Source: Clostridia bacterium (GTDB taxonomy: Bacteria > Bacillota > Clostridia > Oscillospirales > Acutalibacteraceae). From it: DNA of 9,635 nt. Within the stretch, counting starts at the first letter, position 1. Each line of letters begins with the position of its first letter. The notes under the pieces are model-generated. The model was not told the DNA's origin. It was given only the letters and a program-made list of their open reading frames with translations, and searched no databases. The stretch covers positions 1 to 9,635 of the forward strand of contig JAFVWD010000237.1 of assembly GCA_017501865.1 (NCBI GenBank), written 5' to 3'. This document shows positions 1-6,340 of this stretch, in pieces. The position numbers and the translations under genes were made by a program.

Positions 1-510
1 AAATCACAATTTTCAACAACCGACAAAACCTCGAAACCCCTTTGGTATATCCGTTTTTCACAGATTGTAAAAGTTTTCGCAAAAAAATAAAAAAACACTT
101 TATTTTCTGATAACACAATGTTTTTCTATCGGTTTTTTTCATTTTTCACTCTATTCATTTGAAAATACTTTTCTTTTTTTTACTACACATATTTTCGTTA
201 CTTTTCTGTTTTTGTCAATGGTTTTTCTGATTTTTATTTTCGTTTTATTTTGAGTTTGTTTTATACAGCTTTTATATTTTTACGCGATTAACTCTTGGAA
301 TTTTTTTCGGATTTCAAATATTTAAATTTCGGATATTTAGTATTTATATTTACATTTATTAATATTAAAAATTTAATGTTTAATACCGGCTTTTATTTTC
401 GGCTTTATATTTTATTTTTTAATTGTTCTGTTTTCTATTTAGTTATTTAAATAATATTTTCAATCTTTTTTCAATCTTTGTAATTTAACATGGTACCATC
501 ACAAAAAAGC
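1..510. other. AT-rich gene-free leader region
   Basis: No open frame of coding character is visible on either strand. The stretch is dominated by T and A runs, with scattered TTTCGG-like short motifs. A direct repeat of TTCAATCTTT occurs at 459-468 and 470-479, and a perfect 10-bp palindrome ATGGTACCAT at 490-499, just upstream of the first gene's ribosome binding site. The promoter of the downstream operon should lie here, but so many A/T hexamers resemble -10 and -35 boxes that I cannot choose one. I see no tRNA, rRNA or riboswitch-like structure. Confidence 0.6.
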
Positions 511-515
511 AGGAG
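511..515 (+). promoter_or_regulatory. Ribosome binding site deciding a CTG start
   Basis: AGGAG at 511-515 lies ten bases before a CTG codon at 526 that opens the VTC-domain reading frame. An in-frame TGA at 517-519 closes the frame upstream. The only other codon near a usable distance is an ATT at 520, four bases from the site. No ATG, GTG or TTG occurs in frame until GTG at 772, which is already inside the conserved domain. Confidence 0.7.
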
Positions 516-525
516 TTGAATTCTA

Positions 526-1230
526 CTGAGTAACATCTATACATTTAAACGAATTGAAAGCAAGTACATTATTTCTGTTGATACCAAAAAAAATATTCTC
601 AAGCTTGTCGGAGATAACCTTAAACCCGACAAGTTCCCCAAAAGCACCATAAGCAGTCTTTACCTTGATACACCGGATTTTCTTCTGATACGAAACTCAA
701 TTGATGCTGTTTCTTATAAAGAAAAGCTTCGCCTGAGGAGTTACAAAACAGCTCCTCTTACCGATGACGAGGTGTTTTTAGAGATTAAGAAAAAATATAA
801 AGGTGTTGTCTACAAAAGACGTGTTTCGCTCCCCTTGTGCGTCGCCTTGAATTATATTTCAAGCGGAAAAGCGCCTATAAACACGCAAATAATGAATGAA
901 ATTGATTTTGCTATGCGCTATTACAATTACCCTGAGCCTAAAATGTTGATTTCTTATGACAGAGAATCCTTCTTTTCTCCAATCGAAAATGGTTTCAGAA
1001 TCACTTTTGATACAAATGTGCGTTACAGAGATTTTTCTCTTGATTTAAGAGAAGGTTCGTACGGAAAAGAAATATTCAACGAAGACACCATTATTATGGA
1101 AGTGAAAACAAATGGCGGTATGCCATTGTGGCTTTCCGCAGCGCTTTCGGATTGTAAAGCCTATCCTACTCCATGCTCAAAATATAAAAAATCATATTTA
1201 GACAGTCAAAAACTCTTAATTTCACCCTGA
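526..1230 (+). CDS. VTC domain (polyphosphate polymerase-like) protein
   Basis: This protein of about 234 residues has the VTC triphosphate-tunnel fold, the domain of yeast Vtc4 that builds polyphosphate from ATP. Visible family motifs are TFKRIESKY near residues 6-14, SLYLDTPDF near 44-52, the basic strand KEKLRLRSY near 66-73, FLEIKKKYKG near 84-93, RITFD and RYRDF near 158-169, MEVKTNG near 191-197, and a C-terminal SKY near 218-220. The Lys/Arg-rich strands and the late Glu match the known tunnel chemistry of the family. The start is taken as CTG at 526 because of the AGGAG at 511 and because the GTG at 772 would remove the first 82 residues, including conserved strands. It lies 33 bases before the DUF4956 gene in an operon. 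The fold is clear. Whether it makes polyphosphate or another polymer or modification is inference; no accessory SPX domain is present. Confidence 0.88.
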   Translation: MSNIYTFKRIESKYIISVDTKKNILKLVGDNLKPDKFPKSTISSLYLDTPDFLLIRNSIDAVSYKEKLRLRSYKTAPLTDDEVFLEIKKKYKGVVYKRRVSLPLCVALNYISSGKAPINTQIMNEIDFAMRYYNYPEPKMLISYDRESFFSPIENGFRITFDTNVRYRDFSLDLREGSYGKEIFNEDTIIMEVKTNGGMPLWLSAALSDCKAYPTPCSKYKKSYLDSQKLLISP

Positions 1231-1263
1231 ATATACAATTTTATTATCGAAAGGATGATTTAT

Positions 1264-1932
1264 ATGTCACTAATCTTTGATTCAATTTTTTCAACAGAGG
1301 TAACAATTACAACCTTCCTGCTATCTTCTGCATCAGCACTTATATGCGGTTTAATTACCGCCTTTGGTGCAAGCTTTCGTTCTCAGGTTTCTAAAAGCTT
1401 CACAATTTCTCTTCTGTTACTACCGCTGATAGTAAATACCGTAATCATAATGGTAAATGGCAATGTAGGAACCGGTGTTGCTGTAATGGGCGCCTTTTCG
1501 CTCGTAAGATTCCGTTCAGTCCCCGGCAAAGCAAAGGATATAGTATCTATATTCCTTGCTATGACTGCAGGGCTTTCATGTGCCACAGGCTATGTAAGCA
1601 TTGCACTTATTTTTACTTTTATAGCGACACTTGTAATGGTTATAGCTGTCAACCTACCTTTTAAAGATGACAGAACTGTTGATTTAAGAATTACGGTTCC
1701 CGAATCGCTTTCATTTTCAGAAGCATTAAATGATATTCTTGAAGAGTATACTAAAAATTATAAGCTTATAAAGGTCAAAACCACTAACATGGGTAGCCTT
1801 TACAAATTGCTTTACAGAGCAGAGCTCAAAGACAAAGCTAAAACTAAAGATATGATAGACAAGTTACGTTGCAGAAACGGTAATCTTGAAATATCTGTTA
1901 CAGACAGAATTGAAGGTAGTGAAGAGTTATGA
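1264..1932 (+). CDS. DUF4956 domain membrane protein
   Basis: This 222-residue integral membrane protein has hydrophobic segments at roughly 17-36, 46-66, 91-105 and 110-131, and a soluble C-terminal domain of about 85 residues. The signature is GAFSLVRFRS at residues 76-85 followed by GKAKDI, the conserved core of DUF4956. The core recalls the MgtC-type membrane domain, and the tail (strand TVDLRITVP, then helices and strands) could be a small ferredoxin-like regulatory domain; that is inference. An ATG at 1255 is possible, but AAAGGA at 1250-1255 runs into it, so ATG 1264 with eight-base spacing is preferred. Its stop overlaps the next gene's ATG as ATGA, indicating translational coupling. 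DUF4956 genes are, from memory, often beside VTC-domain genes; the molecular function is unknown. Confidence 0.88.
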   Translation: MSLIFDSIFSTEVTITTFLLSSASALICGLITAFGASFRSQVSKSFTISLLLLPLIVNTVIIMVNGNVGTGVAVMGAFSLVRFRSVPGKAKDIVSIFLAMTAGLSCATGYVSIALIFTFIATLVMVIAVNLPFKDDRTVDLRITVPESLSFSEALNDILEEYTKNYKLIKVKTTNMGSLYKLLYRAELKDKAKTKDMIDKLRCRNGNLEISVTDRIEGSEEL

Positions 1933-3875
1933 TTAAAAAAACTACTATTTTATTATTGATACTAAGTATCCTTTTAACTTTTGCTTCTTGCAAAGACAAA
2001 GGAAGCGATTTTTCTGACGAAACGAGTACAACAACTGAAGACAAAATTCCGTCTGTTGATGTTGAAAGCATGAATTTTGAATTCACTGAACGTGATTTAA
2101 GCGCATCTTATGATGAAAATAACATTACTAAAATTCTTTTAAAGGACGAAGCAACAACAATAAACGGAAAAGGAATATCAGTCGAAAAAAATCGACTTTC
2201 GATTACTGAAGGCGGAACCTATATTTTTTCAGGAAAGCTCTCAAACGGCGATATTACGGTAAATTCCACAGGTGATGACAAGGTTCAGATTGTTCTTAAC
2301 AATGTTTCTATTGCAAATACTGACGGCCCTGCAATATACATTAAAAATTGTAAAAAAGCATTTATTACAGCACAGGAGAACACAAAAAATACTGTTTCTG
2401 ACGGCAGTTCTTACACTTTTACTGATGCTGACTCAGATATTGACGGAGCAATTTTTAGTAAATGCGATTTAACATTAAACGGAAAAGGCACTCTTACTGT
2501 AAACGGTAATAATAAGCACGGTATTGTTTCAAAAGATGATTTGATACTTAACATAAGCGAGCTTACAGTTTCAGCTAAAAATGTTGCTTTAAATGGTAAG
2601 GATTGTGTAAAAATCAATGATGGTAATTACACCTTGTATGCAGGCAGTGATGCTATTCGTTCCGATAATACAGAAGAAGAAAACCGCGGATTTGTGTATA
2701 TAAATAACGGAAATTTGACATCAGAAACACAAAATGACGCTATCCAAGCAGAAACACTCGTAAAAATTGAAAACTGTAATCTGACTGCTAAAACAGGTGG
2801 CGGCAGTGAAAATGCATCTTACAACTCAAACGGTGATTTTAATAGTGAGTGGGGATTCAGCGGACCATATGGTGAAAACAACACACAAAACTCTGAAACT
2901 ACAGAAGAATCTGCAAAAGGAATTAAATGTACTTCCGATATAATTATAAATAATGGCATATTTTCGATTGATTCTGCAGATGACTCAATTCACTCGAACG
3001 CTTCTGTAAATATTGCTTCCGGTGAATTTACACTTTCCTCGGGCGATGATGGTATTCATGCAGACGCTTCTCTTTCAATAAACGGAGGTTCAATAATTAT
3101 TGAAAAAAGCTACGAAGGTATTGAGGCTACAGATATTATTGTTTCTGACGGTAACCTTAATATAACTGCCTATGATGACGGATTTAATGCTGCAGGTGGT
3201 AATGACTCCTCTTCTGTTAACGAACGTCCCGGACAGAATATGTTTGCAGGTACAACAGGTACACTAACCTTTAACGGCGGTTATACGGTTATTGATGCAA
3301 GCGGTGACGGTCTTGACTCAAACGGCGAGCTTACACTTAACGGTGGAACTGTTTTAGTAAGCGGTCCTGAAAATGGCGGCAATGGTGCTCTGGACTATGG
3401 CAGTACAGCAACTGTCACAGGCGGTACGCTGATTGCCTTGGGCTCAGTAGGTATGGCGGAAAACTTTACTTCCGCTGAAAATCAAGCTGCTTGCCTTGTT
3501 ACCTTTAACTCTCAACCCGCAAGTTCAATTTTTGCAGTTTGCGATGAAAGCAATAACGTTTTAATATCATTTACACCAAAAAAAGAATACCAATGCGCTG
3601 TTATTACCTCTCCTGATATACAGGCTGAAAAAACATATACATTATTCGGTAATGCTGATATCAGTAATGCAAATTCTGATGGCTACACCTGTAACGGTGT
3701 ACTTAAGAGTGGTGATGCTCTTGTTAGCATCACACCTGACAGTAATGTATACGGTTCAGGAAGCGGAATGGGTATGAATGGTGCTCCCGGCGGTAATATG
3801 GGGGGTAGAGGTCCCTCGGGCAAAGATATGCCGCAAGGTGGTTTTAACGGGCAAAAACCCGACAAAAGGTTTTAA
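1929..3875 (+). CDS. Cthe_2159-type carbohydrate-binding beta-helix lipoprotein
   Basis: This 648-residue exported protein has an N-terminal signal peptide of about 20 residues ending in FASC, making Cys21 the probable lipidation site. A low-complexity Asp/Ser/Thr linker follows. The main body, about residues 70-580, consists of irregular beta-strand repeats with recurrent turns such as GDDGIHADA, ADDSIHSNA, YDDGFNAAGG and GDGLDSNGE. This matches the right-handed parallel beta-helix family founded by Clostridium thermocellum Cthe_2159 (PF14262), which binds pectic and cellulosic polysaccharides and calcium; the many Asp/Gly turns fit metal binding. The last 40 residues are Gly/Met/Pro-rich (GMGMNGAPGG) and basic at the end. 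It is coupled to the DUF4956 gene by a 4-base ATGA overlap. The binding role comes from the family; the ligand here is unknown. No catalytic motif is evident. Confidence 0.87.
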   Translation: MIKKTTILLLILSILLTFASCKDKGSDFSDETSTTTEDKIPSVDVESMNFEFTERDLSASYDENNITKILLKDEATTINGKGISVEKNRLSITEGGTYIFSGKLSNGDITVNSTGDDKVQIVLNNVSIANTDGPAIYIKNCKKAFITAQENTKNTVSDGSSYTFTDADSDIDGAIFSKCDLTLNGKGTLTVNGNNKHGIVSKDDLILNISELTVSAKNVALNGKDCVKINDGNYTLYAGSDAIRSDNTEEENRGFVYINNGNLTSETQNDAIQAETLVKIENCNLTAKTGGGSENASYNSNGDFNSEWGFSGPYGENNTQNSETTEESAKGIKCTSDIIINNGIFSIDSADDSIHSNASVNIASGEFTLSSGDDGIHADASLSINGGSIIIEKSYEGIEATDIIVSDGNLNITAYDDGFNAAGGNDSSSVNERPGQNMFAGTTGTLTFNGGYTVIDASGDGLDSNGELTLNGGTVLVSGPENGGNGALDYGSTATVTGGTLIALGSVGMAENFTSAENQAACLVTFNSQPASSIFAVCDESNNVLISFTPKKEYQCAVITSPDIQAEKTYTLFGNADISNANSDGYTCNGVLKSGDALVSITPDSNVYGSGSGMGMNGAPGGNMGGRGPSGKDMPQGGFNGQKPDKRF

Positions 3876-3898
3876 TTAACAAAGATTTAATACACACA

Positions 3899-3942
3899 TA
3901 TGGGCTGTAAAAGCATATTTTTACAGCCCATACTTTTATTTA
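3899..3942 (+). terminator. Rho-independent terminator of the VTC operon
   Basis: A perfect 14-bp inverted repeat (arms 3899-3912 and 3919-3932, loop of six bases) begins 23 bases after the lipoprotein stop and is followed by a T-rich tract ACTTTTATTT on the plus strand. On the minus strand the trailing sequence is not U-rich, so it serves the plus-strand operon best. It may also limit read-through from the convergent phage amidase gene that ends at 3945. Confidence 0.88.
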
Positions 3943-3944
3943 TA

Positions 3945-4613
3945 TTACTTTTTAGTTGTAATAAATCCGCTAAAACCGGCTTCCTTAAGCTTTTTCAATT
4001 GTTTTTCAGCATTTGATTTATTCTTATAAGCACCAACCTGAACGATATACATTGTTTCATTGACTACGGATTCTATTTTTTCTGAAAATTTCACTCCGTA
4101 ATAATCACATATACCTTTAGCTATTAATTCACCTATTTCCTTTGTGTTTTTAATAATGAAATCAGAACCGGTTTTTGTATCATGAAATTCACATTCACAA
4201 TACACAGTAATAGCCGTTGCTGAATTCACTTCATAGAAATCAGATTTTTCAATTAACCTCTCTGCAGATTTACCCGGAGTAAACGGTGCTAATCTGTCAA
4301 AAACAGCCTGGCCTGCTTTTTTACGCTCTCCACTCAATGAATACAAAAGTATTTGTGTTCCGCCTGTTACATTATGCTTTGAAGTAGCGTTTGTATGAAT
4401 CGCAAGATGAATATCTGCATTGAATGCGTTACTCTCTCTTACTCGCTCATACATATCATCATTATAAGTGCACTTCACTTCAAATCCGTTTTTCTTGAGA
4501 AAATCGTAACAAGCCTTTGCAATTTTCTTGCACTGTGCTTGCTCATTTGTATTACCCGTTGCATATAAATTTGCCTTCTGGTTACTTGGAGAAATATATA
4601 TTTTTTTCGCCAT
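3945..4613 (-). CDS. Phage endolysin: N-acetylmuramoyl-L-alanine amidase (Amidase_3) with SPOR-like tail
   Basis: This 222-residue amidase cleaves the lactyl-amide bond between MurNAc and the stem peptide of peptidoglycan. The Amidase_3 domain spans about residues 3-172: N-terminal strand KKIYISPSNQ, a Glu in GNTNEQ (E24, zinc ligand position), DIHLAIHTNA with His73 (zinc ligand position), and YCECEFHD near 138-145 supplying the catalytic Glu. The usual first zinc His is replaced by the SPSNQ sequence, as in a known phage-type subgroup. Residues 187-222 (MYIVQVGAYKNKSNAEKQL) form a single SPOR-like beta-alpha-beta half. ATG 4613 overlaps the holin stop as TGATG and follows AAAGGTGG; an adjacent TTG at 4616 is disfavoured. 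There is no signal peptide, consistent with release through the holin. It is the last gene of the lysis cassette. Confidence 0.9.
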   Translation of the reverse strand: MAKKIYISPSNQKANLYATGNTNEQAQCKKIAKACYDFLKKNGFEVKCTYNDDMYERVRESNAFNADIHLAIHTNATSKHNVTGGTQILLYSLSGERKKAGQAVFDRLAPFTPGKSAERLIEKSDFYEVNSATAITVYCECEFHDTKTGSDFIIKNTKEIGELIAKGICDYYGVKFSEKIESVVNETMYIVQVGAYKNKSNAEKQLKKLKEAGFSGFITTKK

Positions 4614-4879
4614 CAAAAATCACCACCTTTATTTTTATAATATGTAAGTGCCGTTTTACTGTCCCCTAAACCCTTTGTAGTCGGGTCGACAACTATACCC
4701 AGCATTGTAAAAACATTAACCACCACATTAACTAAACTCAGAATTTCGTTTTCACTTATATTGGGCACAAAGTCGATCATAACAAGTATTTCATAAACAA
4801 ACGAAACAATAATTGTAATAAAGCTCAGCAAAAAAGCTTTATTTTTCAGACGCGCTTTCCAATTTATTTTTATCTCCAT
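4613..4879 (-). CDS. Phage holin, phiLC3 family
   Basis: This 88-residue holin should form the membrane lesions that let the endolysin reach the wall. It opens with IKINWKARLKNK, has two membrane segments at about 16-36 and 45-65, and carries the family hallmark GIVVDPTTKGLGDS near 61-74, followed by a short charged tail. ATG 4879 is chosen because GAGGA at 4887-4891 sits seven bases upstream; the longer frame would need a TTG at 4903 with no ribosome binding site. That GAGGA overlaps the stop codon of the preceding gene, and the holin stop overlaps the amidase start, so translation is coupled on both sides. Gene order coiled-coil protein, holin, amidase is the standard lysis cassette of Firmicutes siphophages. 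Confidence 0.9.
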   Translation of the reverse strand: MEIKINWKARLKNKAFLLSFITIIVSFVYEILVMIDFVPNISENEILSLVNVVVNVFTMLGIVVDPTTKGLGDSKTALTYYKNKGGDF

Positions 4880-4889
4880 TTTTACATCC

Positions 4890-5138
4890 TCATCTTTTTT
4901 CAAGATTATTTATTCTATGATTAATAATTTTCACCTGTTCCTCAACCACAGGCATTCTTTCTGCAAAATTATTATGCTTTCTTACCTCTCTTGTAAGTTC
5001 CTCAAGCCTTGTGTCTGTAACCGCTTGTGTTTTTTCAACGTAAGAAATAGCCTTACTGCTACCTATAACACTTGACAGAAGCCCGCAAATCAATGCTACA
5101 GCTCCACTGATTAATGCAACAATAATTTCTACACTCAT
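4890..5138 (-). CDS. XhlA-like one-TM coiled-coil phage lysis-module protein
   Basis: This small protein of about 82 residues has one N-terminal hydrophobic segment (about 4-26, VEIIVALISGAVALICGLL) and a heptad-like helical remainder. The stretch LEELTREVRKHNNFAERMPVVEEQ, in two parts around residue 57, is typical of short phage proteins encoded just before holins and often labelled hemolysin XhlA-like. ATG 5138 follows AAAGGA; the in-frame ATG at 5159 has no good site. By analogy with XhlA of Bacillus phage PBSX it may assist holin function at the membrane, but that is inference. The family label rests on topology and position, not on a search. Confidence 0.72.
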   Translation of the reverse strand: MSVEIIVALISGAVALICGLLSSVIGSSKAISYVEKTQAVTDTRLEELTREVRKHNNFAERMPVVEEQVKIINHRINNLEKR

Positions 5139-5164
5139 AGCTTTCCTTTCTTTACACATATTCG

Positions 5165-5500
5165 TTATAGTTGAATATTACTTTTTTCACTTATTTCTTC
5201 ATTAAACGAACCACTGTTTACATAAAATGCAACCGGCTTTGGTGAATAAATAAGTGATGCTTTTTCTTCGCCTTCTTTATATGCAAAAACACCAAAAAAT
5301 ACATTACCGCTTTTCAAAGGAGGAATAGTGCAGCTGTTATTAACAACGGGGACTGTAATATTGTTAAATACTGCATTCACCTTTAATCCTTTAAACTCAT
5401 CCGGAAGAATGAAAGTACAGAAATTAACATTGTACTCACCCTCATTTATAAAAGAGTGCTCAGCTATTGAAACCTTTTCCTTCGTAACCTTTACCTTCAT
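5165..5500 (-). CDS. Phage baseplate/tail-associated small protein (BppU N-terminus-like)
   Basis: This 111-residue protein is predicted to be mostly beta-strand, with no signal peptide or membrane segment. The pattern, with an early charged strand, FILPDEFKGLKVNAVFNN, a central CTIPPL, then GNVFFGVFAYKEG and a late VAFYVNSGSF, recalls the N-terminal domain of phage baseplate or tail accessory proteins found between tail and lysis genes. GGAGG six bases before ATG 5500 gives a firm start. The ATG overlaps the upstream gene's TGA (ATGA), so the two are coupled. The precise structural role is not determined; low identity to any one named protein is expected. Confidence 0.6.
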   Translation of the reverse strand: MKVKVTKEKVSIAEHSFINEGEYNVNFCTFILPDEFKGLKVNAVFNNITVPVVNNSCTIPPLKSGNVFFGVFAYKEGEEKASLIYSPKPVAFYVNSGSFNEEISEKSNIQL

Positions 5501-6159
5501 TGTTTACCTCCGTATTTTGCAAACATTTCCACAAGATAATTCTCATAATTACCATATTTTTCTTTAGATGCTTTTCTTGAATTAAATTCACTCTCAGTCA
5601 AAATTCCGGCATAACCTGTGTAATAGACAAATTGGCTGTAGCTTTTTGGTACAACGGTTGTTTTTGTTGAATTATTATCTGACTTGCTTCCTGAGCTGCC
5701 CGAACGACCGGATGATGAAGAGCTCCTCGAAGAAGCAGATGAGCCTGAAGATTTTGAAAGAGAAAGAGAGTATTCTCTGTCTTTATTTCTCTGATCCCTC
5801 TCTGCTTCGGACTCTTTGAAATCCATTTCATCATTAAACTGATTATTTTCCATTTGAAGTCTGTCATAAAAATTCCGTTGTTCTACAGAATCAAGATACT
5901 TGTTATATTCGTATTCACGGTCACTCTCATAGGCATCTACCTCTGCCAAAAAGGCATTAAATTCTGCATCAGACATTGAGGTAAGCTTATTAAGCAGATA
6001 ATCGCCATCCTTATAATAATCACTTAACTCATCCCGGTACTTTTTATAGTCGTCACCGTCTAATCCGCGAAGAATTGTTATCCTGTCAATTAATGTATCG
6101 CCTTCATCTCTGTACTTTTCGTAGGCTCTGTCATACAAAGCCAGGGCGACATCATTCAT
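5497..6159 (-). pseudogene. 5'-truncated phage tail-region protein
   Basis: The open frame has about 220 residues from ATG 6159. Residues 1-130 are charged, Tyr/Asp-rich and helical, with repeated units such as YRDEGD, YRDELSDYYKD and YESDREYEYNKYLD. Residues about 135-170 are a Ser/Gly-rich linker, and a conserved-looking end YTGYAGILTESEF leads to a C-terminal KYGNYENYLVEMF. Proteins of this style sit near tail and baseplate genes of Clostridia phages and are normally longer at the N-terminus. Neither ATG 6159 nor the upstream GTG at 6261 has a ribosome binding site, and from about 6160 the DNA instead encodes a plus-strand ImmA-like fragment. I therefore read it as the 3' part of a phage gene cut by a deletion. 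It might still be translated. The function of the intact family is not known to me. Confidence 0.62.
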
Positions 6160-6290
6160 TTTTTCAAAATGAAGAGCTTTCTGAAGATGCAAAAAAGAAA
6201 TCTTTTGAACACGAAAGAACTCATATATTAAATAACGATTTTTCTTCAAGTAAATTATCACGTTTTATTGAAGCTGAATTAAAAAAATGA
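6159..6290 (+). pseudogene. 3' remnant of ImmA/IrrE-like metallopeptidase gene
   Basis: The plus-strand frame reads FFQNEELSEDAKKK, then FEHERTHILNNDF, and ends ...FIEAELKK at TGA 6288-6290. HERTH at 6210-6224 is a HExxH zinc motif. The context, with ELSEDAK about eight residues before it and NNDF after it, matches the C-terminal half of small ImmA/IrrE (DUF955) peptidases, which in phages inactivate the lysogeny repressor. Upstream of about 6159 the same frame turns into implausible sequence antisense to the tail gene, so the start and N-terminal part are missing. In a prophage lying in this orientation, repressor-region genes such as immA would point rightward on the plus strand next to the right attachment end, as found here. 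The stop codon is inside the following hairpin. The assignment is from motifs only. Confidence 0.6.
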
Positions 6291-6327
6291 ATGACTCCGT
6301 AACAATTACGGAGTCATTCATTTTTTT
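6281..6327. terminator. Perfect bidirectional terminator hairpin
   Basis: Arms 6281-6302 and 6306-6327 are exact reverse complements over 22 bases with a three-base CAA centre. The GC-bearing core GAATGACTCCGT is flanked by an A7 run on the left and a T7 run on the right, so both strands end in a U-tract after the stem. It can terminate the plus-strand ImmA-like remnant and the minus-strand deacetylase gene that stops at 6341. The remnant's TGA is embedded in the left arm. Confidence 0.92.
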
Positions 6328-6340
6328 ATATCAAATTTTA

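Noticed and set aside
772..1230. Shorter VTC gene starting at GTG 772
   Set aside because: Conserved VTC-domain sequence continues in frame up to 541 and the GTG lies mid-strand with no ribosome binding site.
4880..4903. Longer holin from TTG 4903
   Set aside because: The TTG has no ribosome binding site and overlaps the preceding gene; ATG 4879 has GAGGA seven bases upstream and gives the normal holin N-terminus.
6075..6158. Plus-strand extension of the ImmA-like frame upstream to ATG 6075
   Set aside because: Sequence before about 6159 has no resemblance to the family and is antisense to a credible phage frame; only the part from about 6159 looks native.
3876..6340. Prophage attachment-site direct repeat flanking the remnant
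   Set aside because: I compared the edges near 3880-3945 and 6281-6340 and found no shared repeat beyond short A/T runs.
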